Shown here: piece by piece, positions 8,008 to 16,170 of the stretch
Position numbering within the stretch: the first letter of the stretch is position 1
How the letters are laid out: each line of letters opens with the position of its first letter
NCBI RefSeq assembly: GCF_040358255.1
Contig: NZ_CP132938.1
Coordinates: forward strand, 2,542,001-2,606,000
Source: Tunturibacter gelidoferens
Lineage (GTDB): Bacteria; Acidobacteriota; Terriglobia; Terriglobales; Acidobacteriaceae
Length of the DNA stretch: 64,000 bases
Direction: 5' to 3'
Notes under the pieces: generated by a model
Databases searched by the model: none
Seen by the model: the letters and a program-made list of their open reading frames with translations, nothing else
Told to the model about the DNA's origin: nothing
Program-made: the position numbers and the translations under genes

Positions 8008-11000
8008 GAGATGTTGTCGTCATCATGGCGGTCGCGAGTGGTGACGGGTCGCTTAGGTTGTCTCGTAGAGAGCGCCTGGCTGTGGGGGCTGGGGTGGAAG
8101 ACGATGCGGTTGCGACCAGAGGCCTTGGCGGCGTAGAGAGCTTCGTCGGAGTGTCGGATCATGTCTTCCACGCTGATGGTTTCGAGGTTGATCCAGGCTG
8201 CTCCGAAGCTTGAGGTCACGTGGATGGACTCGGCGAGATAGAAAAATGGAGTCTGGGAGATGGCGTGCTGGATCTGGCTGAGACGCGCAGGAGGATCGCC
8301 TTCAGGAAGCCCTGGCAGAACGATGAGGAACTCTTCTCCGCCGTAGCGCCCGATGAAGTCCGAGGGGCGGATGTTTTGTGCCATGCGATGAGCTGCGTCG
8401 CGCAGGATGAGATCGCCGGCGAGGTGGCCGAGGGTGTCATTGATTTTTTTGAAGTAGTCGATGTCTGCCAGAACGACGGCTAATTGAGTGCCGTCGCGGC
8501 GGGCGTGGTCCAACTCGCGCTGAAGGATGTCGAGGATTGCGGATCGGTTCCACAGGCCTGTCAGTGCATCGTGAGTGGCCTGGTGGTGGAGAGCTTCGCG
8601 GGTTGTGAGGAGCTCCCTCTTTTCGGCTTCGAGTTCGCTGGTGCGCTGTGCGACGAGTTTTTCCAATAGCAGCTGTCGCTTGATGAGCCGGCGCTCGCGC
8701 AGATGCCAGAAGAGGAGAGAGCAGAGGAAGGAGAAGACCGCGAGGCAGAGATAGAAGGTGCGGGTACGCCACCAGGGAGGCCGGATGGAGACTGCGAAGG
8801 ATACGATGGCGGAGTGTCTTTGCTGATCAGGGTCAATTGCTTCGACTTCGAAGCGGAAGCTGCCGGGTGGCATGGCGGCGTAGTGCAGATGGTGCGAGGC
8901 GGTCTGATTCCATGCGGGCTCGAGGCCGAGGAGGCGATATCGAAAGAGCGTGGAGCCCTGACGGTCGTAGTTGAGTGAGGTGAATGCGACGTCGAGTGGA
9001 GCGTCGCGCCAACGCCATACATCTTTGTTGGCAGCGAGATTGAGAGGGCGGGTGCCGAGGGTCGCGGACTCGATCATCACCTTGAGAGGCACGTTGGAGA
9101 AGAGGTGTTCGGGATGGAGGAGATGAATGGCTCCGCCGTTGACGCCGACCCAGACGGAGCCGTCGGCGTCGGCGAGGAAGGCTCCTTCATTGGTGTCGTT
9201 GGAGATGAGACCGTCGCGTTGGGTGAGGAGCTTCCAGACTGTTCCGTTGAAGACGTTGACGCCGAGGTCGGTTCCGACCCAGAGCCAGCCGCGGCGGTCG
9301 AAGCGGACGAACTGAACGTCGGTAGAGACGATCTCGGGGCTGGCAAAAGACGCAACGAGATGGCCTTGATTGCTGTCGATGCGGAGATGGAGCAGGGAAG
9401 GAAGGCCGCCGCCGATCCAGAGGGTGCCGTCAGCTGCGGCGGCGATGCCACGCATCTGTCCCTGGATGAGGGATTTGTCGAGGGTGATCTCGGTCCATTG
9501 ATCGGGCTCGTTGAATTGGTTGCGCGAGAGACGGTAGAGATGATGGTCGGAGATGAACCAGAGTGTGCCATTGGCGGCTTCGGTTGCGTTTGCGAAGGCA
9601 TCGGTGGCGGTGAGGGCGTTGTCGACCTTTTCGGGGTGAGGATCTGAGACCGGATCCTTGATGACGTATAGGCCTTCGCGAGAGAGTAGCCAGATGCGAT
9701 GGGAGGAGTCGGTGAAGAGCCTGGCGATGGTTGGCAGCTTTGCGATCTGGGTGAATCGCCGGGTGGCGGGATTGGAGTGCAAGAGCTGGCCGTAGATGTT
9801 GACGATCCAGAGGGAGCCGTCGGGAGATTGGGTGATGCCGTCTGTCTTTTCGAAGGGAGCTGGCGGAAGAGCCTTTGACGGGAGGATGTGGTTTTGAGCT
9901 TCGTCGAGCTGGCTTACCTGAGATTCGTCCCCGAACCAGATGTGTCTTTGACGATCGCGGAAGATGGTCCAGACGATGTCGTTGCTGAGGCCCTGAGAGA
10001 CTGTCCAGTTTTCTACGTCGTCGTAGCCGAGCCAGCGGCGGAGACCATGTCCGCGGCTGCTGAACCAGAGGGAGCCGTTCTGGTCGGAGAAGATGGTGCT
10101 GATGTCGGGGAAATCGAGGCCGTTGGCGCGGTCGAAGAACTGCCAACGATCGCCGCTCCAACGGGCTATGCCGGAGGCGGTCTGCGTCAGGACGCATCCG
10201 TTGCGATCTTCGGCGATGGTGAGGATACCTGATCCGCTGAAGGTCCCGAGGGTGTCCGGAGCTATGCTGCGGTCAATGAAGGCGCTGCTTCCGGGGGTGA
10301 GAGCGCGGATGTGCTGGCTGTCTCTTATCCAGAGCGCATTCTGGCGATCACGAAAGATAACTCGCCACGGCTCGGCGGAAACTCCTTGTTGAGCGCCCAG
10401 TATTTCGATCTGACTTCCGTTGATGTGACAGAGCTGTTGTGCGCAGCCCAGCCAGAGGGTGCCGTCGCGATCTGCGAAGACGTTGTGCAGCTGGGAGAGC
10501 GCGGGATGTGTGGCGATCTGCTGAGGATTGAAGTAGGGCGTGACGATCCAGTGTTGCGGCGTGCCGGCGGGCTGAGCGAGCATCAACGCGCCCTTGTTGA
10601 GGAAGAGGATGTGGCGGGAGTCGATGGAAGTGAGATGCTGGCCGGGGGTGAACTGTGCGCCGGGTGTGAAGGGAATGGCTTCGAAGCGAGAGCCCGAGAG
10701 ATAGTAGAGGTGATCGTTGGTCGCTACCCAGATGCGGCCGGAGTCGTCCTGATAGACGTCGATGACCAGGCTTTCGAGGATTCCGTCAGCCGCACCAAAG
10801 CGATGAAACTCTGCGCCGTCGTAGCGAAAGAGGCCGTTTTCGGTGGCGGCCCAGAGATATCCTGTCTTGTCCTGTATGAGTTTGAAGACGTCGTGATTTT
10901 TGAGGCCTTCGTCCTGATCGAAGCGTTGAAAGGTAAATTGCTGGGCGTTGAGATGGAGCGTTATGGCCAAGAGGATCGCTATGATCGACGGGAGCGGGAA

Positions 11001-11057
11001 GGTAAAGGGAAAGGCGGGTGTGTTGGGACGGGGCAAGGTATTTCTCTTGTAGCACAC
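7998..11057 (-). CDS. Beta-propeller sensor diguanylate cyclase (GGDEF)
   Basis: Signal-transducing enzyme expected to make cyclic di-GMP in response to an extracytoplasmic ligand. The order in 1019 residues is: N-terminal hydrophobic segment (about 15-38), a two-component-regulator propeller up to about 690 (repeats such as GYLWAATENGLFRYDG, ALWIRDSQHIRAL, GWLWVGTDLGVNVFNG), a Y_Y_Y domain (MPPGSFRFEVEAIDP), a membrane helix (TFYLCLAVFSFLCSLLFW), a short coiled coil (LEKLVAQRTSELEAEKREL), and a GGDEF domain starting at HDALTGLWNRS. The active site reads GGEEF near residue 906, and RPSD five residues before it is an intact inhibitory I-site. It therefore looks catalytically competent. It shares its sensor design with the kinase at 1-2465 and is convergent with rhaI. 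Confidence 0.92.
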   Translation of the reverse strand: MCYKRNTLPRPNTPAFPFTFPLPSIIAILLAITLHLNAQQFTFQRFDQDEGLKNHDVFKLIQDKTGYLWAATENGLFRYDGAEFHRFGAADGILESLVIDVYQDDSGRIWVATNDHLYYLSGSRFEAIPFTPGAQFTPGQHLTSIDSRHILFLNKGALMLAQPAGTPQHWIVTPYFNPQQIATHPALSQLHNVFADRDGTLWLGCAQQLCHINGSQIEILGAQQGVSAEPWRVIFRDRQNALWIRDSQHIRALTPGSSAFIDRSIAPDTLGTFSGSGILTIAEDRNGCVLTQTASGIARWSGDRWQFFDRANGLDFPDISTIFSDQNGSLWFSSRGHGLRRWLGYDDVENWTVSQGLSNDIVWTIFRDRQRHIWFGDESQVSQLDEAQNHILPSKALPPAPFEKTDGITQSPDGSLWIVNIYGQLLHSNPATRRFTQIAKLPTIARLFTDSSHRIWLLSREGLYVIKDPVSDPHPEKVDNALTATDAFANATEAANGTLWFISDHHLYRLSRNQFNEPDQWTEITLDKSLIQGQMRGIAAAADGTLWIGGGLPSLLHLRIDSNQGHLVASFASPEIVSTDVQFVRFDRRGWLWVGTDLGVNVFNGTVWKLLTQRDGLISNDTNEGAFLADADGSVWVGVNGGAIHLLHPEHLFSNVPLKVMIESATLGTRPLNLAANKDVWRWRDAPLDVAFTSLNYDRQGSTLFRYRLLGLEPAWNQTASHHLHYAAMPPGSFRFEVEAIDPDQQRHSAIVSFAVSIRPPWWRTRTFYLCLAVFSFLCSLLFWHLRERRLIKRQLLLEKLVAQRTSELEAEKRELLTTREALHHQATHDALTGLWNRSAILDILQRELDHARRDGTQLAVVLADIDYFKKINDTLGHLAGDLILRDAAHRMAQNIRPSDFIGRYGGEEFLIVLPGLPEGDPPARLSQIQHAISQTPFFYLAESIHVTSSFGAAWINLETISVEDMIRHSDEALYAAKASGRNRIVFHPSPHSQALSTRQPKRPVTTRDRHDDDNISQT

Positions 11058-11229
11058 CGCAGATTGGAAAACACAGAGGGTTACATTACCGTCTTTCTAG
11101 GAACTGTAGGGAGCGAAAGTCGACGGTGCGTACTGTTTGCTTCCGGGCCAGACGGGGAATTCCATTAGCGAAACTAACGCATGTGCCGCATAATGGATCG
11201 GCTGAGTGGTTGCTCCTCAGCGGGAGACT

Positions 11230-12330
11230 ATGGCGGTACGAAAGACCTCGAAAAGACTTTATCTGATTCCTGTGTTGTCGAAGGCGCTGGATATTCTGGA
11301 GCTGCTGCAGTCGGAAAATCAGCCGATGACGCTGGAATCGATCCATCGACAGACGCGGATCTCGAAGACGACCGTCTACCGGGTGTTGAAGACGTTTGTT
11401 CATCGCGGATATCTTTCGCAGTCCCCCGATGGGATGTACCGGCAGGTGACGCGGCCGAAGAAGATGCGTTTCGGGTTTGGCGGGCAGAGCGCGGATATGC
11501 CGTTTTCGGTGGAGGTGACCGAGAGTTTGAAGGATGCGGCTGCGGCGGTGGGCGTCGATCTGCTGATTCTGGATAACCGTTATGACTCTGCAACTGCTTT
11601 GAGGAACGCAGAAGAGTTTGTCTCAAGCAAAGTGGATCTGGTGATCGAGTTCCAGGTGGAGCAAGAGGTTGCGCCGATGATCGGTGACAAGATTGCGGGA
11701 GCGAAGATTCCGCTGATTGCGATCGATATTCCGCATCCTCACGCGACTTATTTTGGAGTGGATAACTACCGGGTTGGAATTGAGGCGGGAGAGACGCTGG
11801 GGGCGCATGCGACGACGAGTTGGGAGGGGAAGGTTGATTGGGTGATCGGGCTGGATCTGGCTGAGGCGGGGCAGCTGGTGCAGAGCCGGATTACGGGTGC
11901 GTTTGAAGGAGTGAGGAGTGGACATCCGGAGTTACCGGTGGAGGTCTTTGTTCGGATCGACGGGCGGGGGATGCGCGACCGGAGTAAGAAGCTGATCTCG
12001 GATTTTCTGCAGCGACATCCCAAGGACAGACACATTCTGATTGCTGCGGCTACGGACTCGAGTGCGCTGGGTGCGGTGGATGCGGTGCGAGAGCAGAAAC
12101 GCGAGAAGCATGTGGCGATTGTGGGGCAGGATTGCATTGCAGAGGCCATGCAGGAGATGCGGAAGGACAAATCACCGCTGATCGGATCGGTTTCGCATGA
12201 GGCGAGCTCGTATGGGCCGAGTTTGATTCATCTTGGACTGTCACTGCTGCGGGGACAGACGGTTCCTCCTTACAACTATGTGGCCCATAAGATGGTGACC
12301 CGGGAGTCACTTAGTGTAGTGCAAGTTTGA
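11230..12330 (+). CDS. Transcription regulator: IclR-type HTH fused to periplasmic-binding domain
   Basis: Probable sugar-responsive regulator of the rhamnose island. ATG at 11230 (MAVRKTSKRLYLIPVL) is preferred to the GTG at 11206 because a GGGAG lies just before it. Residues about 14-70 form an IclR-like winged helix (LSKALDILELLQSENQPMTL, TRISKTTVYRVLKTFVHRGY). Residues about 85-366 form a type I periplasmic-binding fold as in ribose-binding proteins and LacI effector domains (DLLILDNRYDSATALRNAEE, KIPLIAIDIPHPHATYFGVD, VGQDCIAEAMQEM). There is no signal peptide, so it is cytoplasmic. LacI proteins have the same sensor with a different HTH, and IclR proteins the same HTH with a different sensor. 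No ABC transporter genes are near. It lies between rhaI and the aldolase gene; binding to the 20-bp sites is inferred. Confidence 0.85.
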   Translation: MAVRKTSKRLYLIPVLSKALDILELLQSENQPMTLESIHRQTRISKTTVYRVLKTFVHRGYLSQSPDGMYRQVTRPKKMRFGFGGQSADMPFSVEVTESLKDAAAAVGVDLLILDNRYDSATALRNAEEFVSSKVDLVIEFQVEQEVAPMIGDKIAGAKIPLIAIDIPHPHATYFGVDNYRVGIEAGETLGAHATTSWEGKVDWVIGLDLAEAGQLVQSRITGAFEGVRSGHPELPVEVFVRIDGRGMRDRSKKLISDFLQRHPKDRHILIAAATDSSALGAVDAVREQKREKHVAIVGQDCIAEAMQEMRKDKSPLIGSVSHEASSYGPSLIHLGLSLLRGQTVPPYNYVAHKMVTRESLSVVQV

Positions 12331-12425
12331 GGGTTATTTTCTCATTGGAAATAGTTGCCGTATTGGTGTTGTGTGTGGAATGATAGTCGGGGCCTGGAAT
12401 TGGCCGAGACGATAGAGGTTGACAC

Positions 12426-14636
12426 ATGACGACGGCACAGAGTGGGCTGCGGTTTTTGGAAGATCGTTGGGACGAGGCGGTCGCGGCAAAACTGGATGCA
12501 CCGGAGCTGCTGAGATATAGATCGAACCTGTTGGGTTCGGATCTGCGGATTACCAACTTCGGCGGTGGAAATACCAGTTCGAAGCTGGAGCAGGTCGATC
12601 CGCTGGATGGAGGGACGAAGCAGATTCTTTGGGTGAAGGGGAGCGGAGGAGATCTGGGCAGCATCAAGCGTGCGGGGTTTGCGACGCTTTACATGGAGAA
12701 GCTGCTGGCGCTGGAGAAGGCGTATCGCGGGGTCGATCTCGAAGACGAGATGGTGGAGATGTACCCGCTGTGTACGTTCGGGAATAATCCTGTTGCGGCT
12801 TCGATTGATACTCCGCTGCATGGCTTTTTGCCGTTTGCCCATGTGGACCATCTGCACCCGGACTGGGGGATCGCGCTGGCGGCCTCGGCGAATGGGAAGA
12901 TCAAGATGGAGGAGTTCAATAAGGAGTTTGGACACAAGCTGGTGTGGCTGCCTTGGCAGAGGCCCGGGTTTGAGCTGGGCATGATGTTGAAGAAGATCGT
13001 GGAGGAGACGCCGGGGTGCGATGGCGTGGTGCTTGGCGGCCATGGGCTGTTTACGTGGGGAGATACGCAGCGCGAGAGCTACCTGAATACGATTACGATC
13101 ATCGATCAGCTGGGGCAGTTTATTGAACGGCATGGTTCCGTTGCGGGGCATGTGCACTTTGGCGGGCGCGAGGTAAAGATTCGCGAGGACAGGGCGGACG
13201 TGGCCTTGCGGGTGATGCCCTATCTGCGTGGGGTTGTGTCGCGTAAGCAGAGGTGGATTGGGAGTTTTAGTGATCTGCCGCAGGTGATGGAGTTTGTGAA
13301 CTCGGCGGAGGCGGAGAAGCTGGCGCACCTGGGGACGAGCTGCCCGGACCACTTTATTCGAACGAAGATTCGGCCGATGTTTATCAAGTGGAACCCGGCG
13401 GGTGAGCCAGCGGAGTTGAAGGAGCTGATCGAGACGTCGCTTGAGACGTATCGTGTGGAGTATGCGGAGTACTACAAAAAACACGCGGTGAAGGATTCGC
13501 CTGCTGTGCGCGATGCAAGCCCCACGGTGGTTCTGGTGCCGGGTGTGGGAATGTTCAGCTTTGGAAAGAACAAGACGGAGTCGCGGATTACCGGCGAGTT
13601 CTATATCAATGCGATTGGCGTGATGCAGGGCGCGGGGGCTCTGGGCGGGGGTGTGGTCTGCAACGATATTCCACAGGCTGGACCGGCGGCTTCCGCGGAT
13701 CAGTTTACGGTGCATGCGAACTATGTTGCGCTACCGCCGAGTGAGGCGTTTCGGATTGAGTACTGGAAGCTGGAAGAGGCGAAGATTCGCAGACAGCCGC
13801 CGGAGAAGGAGTTGAGCCGGCGAGTCGCTCTGGTAGTTGGCGGAGGGAGCGGGATTGGGCGTGAGGTCGCACTGCTTGCGGCTCAGCGCGGAGCGCATGT
13901 TGTGGTTGCCGACCGCGATGTAAAGGGTGCAGAGGCGGTTGCTGAAGAGGTGAAGGCGATTGCCGGGAAAGAGGCTGTCAGCTGGACGAGCATTGATATT
14001 CGTGACCGGAAGACGATCAAGGCTGCTCTCGAGTCGACGGTGAAGCAGTTTGGTGGAATCGATATCTTGATCAATACGGCTGCCTTGTTTCCTTCGTCGC
14101 CGGATGGTGTGATCAGTGATGCGCAGTGGGCTTTGACGCTCGAAGTTAATGTCACGGCGAACTACCTGCTGACGGATGAGGCGGCGAAGATCTTCGCGGA
14201 GCAGGGACTGGACGCGAGCGTGGTGCTGACGAGTTCGGCGAATGCGGTTGTGGCGAAGCGTGGCAGCGAGGCGTACGACGTGAGTAAGGCGGCGTTGAGT
14301 CACCTGGTTCGGGAGCTGGCGGTTTCGCTTTCGCCTAAGGTGCGGGTGAATGGGATTAGTCCGGCTACGGTGGTGAAGGGCTCGACGATGTTTCCGCGGG
14401 ATCGCGTGATTGCTTCGTTGAAGAAGTACAAGCTGCCATTTGAAGAGACGAATACGGATGACGGCCTGCGGAACGTTCTGGCGCAGTTTTATGCAACGCG
14501 GACTCTGACCCATCAGCCCATTGATCCGAAGGATTGTGCGGAGGCGATTATGTTTCTTGCGGGGCCTCTGGCTCGCTGCACGACGGGGCACTTGATTCCG
14601 GTGGATGGCGGTTTGACGGAAGCCTATCTGCGATAG
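12426..14636 (+). CDS. rhaD: Bifunctional rhamnulose-1-phosphate aldolase / lactaldehyde dehydrogenase (SDR)
   Basis: Two-domain enzyme of rhamnose catabolism. Residues about 30-430 are a class II aldolase that splits L-rhamnulose 1-phosphate into DHAP and L-lactaldehyde; the zinc-site stretch LGGHGLFTWG and the N-terminal NFGGGNTSSK are visible. Residues about 463-736 are a short-chain dehydrogenase with the nucleotide motif GGGSGIGREVA and catalytic YDVSK near residue 617, expected to oxidise L-lactaldehyde to L-lactate. The length of 736 exceeds a plain aldolase (about 275) but fits the known aldolase-dehydrogenase fusion family. ATG at 12426; a 95-bp gap separates it from the regulator and rhaB follows 24 bp downstream. 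Its lactate product links directly to LutABC at 3.8-6.7 kb. Confidence 0.94.
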   Translation: MTTAQSGLRFLEDRWDEAVAAKLDAPELLRYRSNLLGSDLRITNFGGGNTSSKLEQVDPLDGGTKQILWVKGSGGDLGSIKRAGFATLYMEKLLALEKAYRGVDLEDEMVEMYPLCTFGNNPVAASIDTPLHGFLPFAHVDHLHPDWGIALAASANGKIKMEEFNKEFGHKLVWLPWQRPGFELGMMLKKIVEETPGCDGVVLGGHGLFTWGDTQRESYLNTITIIDQLGQFIERHGSVAGHVHFGGREVKIREDRADVALRVMPYLRGVVSRKQRWIGSFSDLPQVMEFVNSAEAEKLAHLGTSCPDHFIRTKIRPMFIKWNPAGEPAELKELIETSLETYRVEYAEYYKKHAVKDSPAVRDASPTVVLVPGVGMFSFGKNKTESRITGEFYINAIGVMQGAGALGGGVVCNDIPQAGPAASADQFTVHANYVALPPSEAFRIEYWKLEEAKIRRQPPEKELSRRVALVVGGGSGIGREVALLAAQRGAHVVVADRDVKGAEAVAEEVKAIAGKEAVSWTSIDIRDRKTIKAALESTVKQFGGIDILINTAALFPSSPDGVISDAQWALTLEVNVTANYLLTDEAAKIFAEQGLDASVVLTSSANAVVAKRGSEAYDVSKAALSHLVRELAVSLSPKVRVNGISPATVVKGSTMFPRDRVIASLKKYKLPFEETNTDDGLRNVLAQFYATRTLTHQPIDPKDCAEAIMFLAGPLARCTTGHLIPVDGGLTEAYLR

Positions 14637-14660
14637 GGTTTGCGATAGGAGAGGCGCGCG

Positions 14661-16145
14661 ATGAGACAGACGCCAGATGTGGCGCTGGTTCCGCAGGATA
14701 CGCGGGCTTTAGTGGCGGTGGACCTGGGGGCAGAGAGTTGCCGGGTTTCGCTGCTGCGATGGGTGGCGGGACAGCCCGTGATTACGCTGGTGCATCGGTT
14801 TGCCAATGCTCCACGTGAGGCGGATGGTGGACTGCGATGGGATTTGGGCATGATCGAAGCCGGGTTGGAGCATGGGCTTCGACTCTGCGCGGAGATTGCG
14901 GTGGATGGCGTGCGCTCGATTGCGGTGGATGGTTGGGCTGTGGACTATGCGCGCGTGGATGCAGATGGAAAGGCGCTGGCTGATCCATTTTGTTATCGCG
15001 ACGAGAGAACGATTGAGGCGGAGCAGAGTCTGCACCTCGAGATTGCGCCTGAGCGACTGCGCGAGTGCACGGGGGTGCAGTTGCTTCGTATTAACACTCT
15101 GTATCAGCTGTATGCGGATCGGTTGCAGGGACTGCCTGCGGGCAGTCAGTGGATGAATCTTCCGGAGTATATTTTGTCGCGTTGGGGTGGCGCGCGGGTG
15201 GCGGAGTTTACGAACGCGACTCATTCGCAGATGGTGGATCTGAATTCCCGGAAGTGGTGCGGGGAGATCTTTCAGGCGGCGGATCTGAATGTTGGTCTTG
15301 CGCCGACGCTGGTTCCGCCGGGGACTGAGGTTGGCAAATTGAGTGGCGAGTTGGCGGAGCTGGCGGCGTTTCGCGATACGGTGCTGATCGCTCCGGCTTG
15401 CCATGACACTGCTTCGGCGATTGCGGGAATTCCTGCGGTGGGGGATGATTGGGCTTACCTCAGCTCGGGAACGTGGTCGCTGGTGGGGACTGTGCTGGAG
15501 GAGCCAAGGAATGATGCGGCTGCGGCAGCGGAGAACTTCACGAATCTTGGAGCAGTGGGAGGAAGAGTCTGTTTTCACAAGAATGTGAACGGCATGTGGT
15601 TGATCCGGCAGTGTCTGCATGAGTGGGCAGCGGGGGGGCGGGAGTGGACCGTACCGGAGTTGGTGGCTGCGGCGGAGAAGGTGGCGAAGCCGGAGGGGCT
15701 GTTGGATGTGGACGACGCCGATTTGCTGCTGGCGGGCGGGATGCCGCAGAGGATTAATGCGCAACGGGTGAGGATGGGGTTAGTGGCTTTGGAGGAAGGA
15801 CCGGAGAATGCTCCGGCTTTTGCGAGTTTGATCTTTCATAGCCTGGCGGCTCGGTATGCGGAGGTGCTGGAGCGCGTGGCGTACCACAGTGGCAAGAGGT
15901 TAAAGCGACTGTTTGTGGTGGGTGGTGGGAGTCAAAATGATTTTTTGAATCGGCTGACGCAGGAGGCTACGGGGTTGGAGTTGTTTCGTGGCTCGGCGGA
16001 GAGCTCGACGGTTGGGAACTTTGCGGTGCAGCTGGCGGTGCTGGAGGGTAGCCGGGATGATGTGACCGGTGCGGATGCAGAGCAGGTTTCGCGTTGGGCG
16101 GGGCGATTGGCATTGGCGCTGGAAGAGGCGGTTACGAAGAGTTAG
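14661..16145 (+). CDS. rhaB: Rhamnulokinase
   Basis: Cytoplasmic FGGY-family kinase phosphorylating L-rhamnulose at O-1 with ATP. The 494-residue length matches RhaB. The N-terminal phosphate loop region reads AVDLGAESCRVSLLRW, the sugar-binding stretch IAVDGWAVDYA, the middle contains APACHDTASAIAGIP and LSSGTWSLVGT, and the C-terminal adenine site LFVVGGGSQNDFLNRLTQEA is typical. Start ATG at 14661 follows GATAGGAGAGGCGCGCG. It lies 24 bp behind the aldolase/dehydrogenase and probably shares its mRNA. The RNase gene begins 25 bp after its stop and may be cotranscribed. Confidence 0.94.
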   Translation: MRQTPDVALVPQDTRALVAVDLGAESCRVSLLRWVAGQPVITLVHRFANAPREADGGLRWDLGMIEAGLEHGLRLCAEIAVDGVRSIAVDGWAVDYARVDADGKALADPFCYRDERTIEAEQSLHLEIAPERLRECTGVQLLRINTLYQLYADRLQGLPAGSQWMNLPEYILSRWGGARVAEFTNATHSQMVDLNSRKWCGEIFQAADLNVGLAPTLVPPGTEVGKLSGELAELAAFRDTVLIAPACHDTASAIAGIPAVGDDWAYLSSGTWSLVGTVLEEPRNDAAAAAENFTNLGAVGGRVCFHKNVNGMWLIRQCLHEWAAGGREWTVPELVAAAEKVAKPEGLLDVDDADLLLAGGMPQRINAQRVRMGLVALEEGPENAPAFASLIFHSLAARYAEVLERVAYHSGKRLKRLFVVGGGSQNDFLNRLTQEATGLELFRGSAESSTVGNFAVQLAVLEGSRDDVTGADAEQVSRWAGRLALALEEAVTKS

Positions 16146-16170
16146 CACTCGCGTGGTAGGCTTCCCTTGC

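Noticed and set aside
11058-11229. Riboswitch or third operator copy before the regulator gene
   Set aside because: Searched for the 20-bp motif and for conserved riboswitch cores by eye; nothing convincing.
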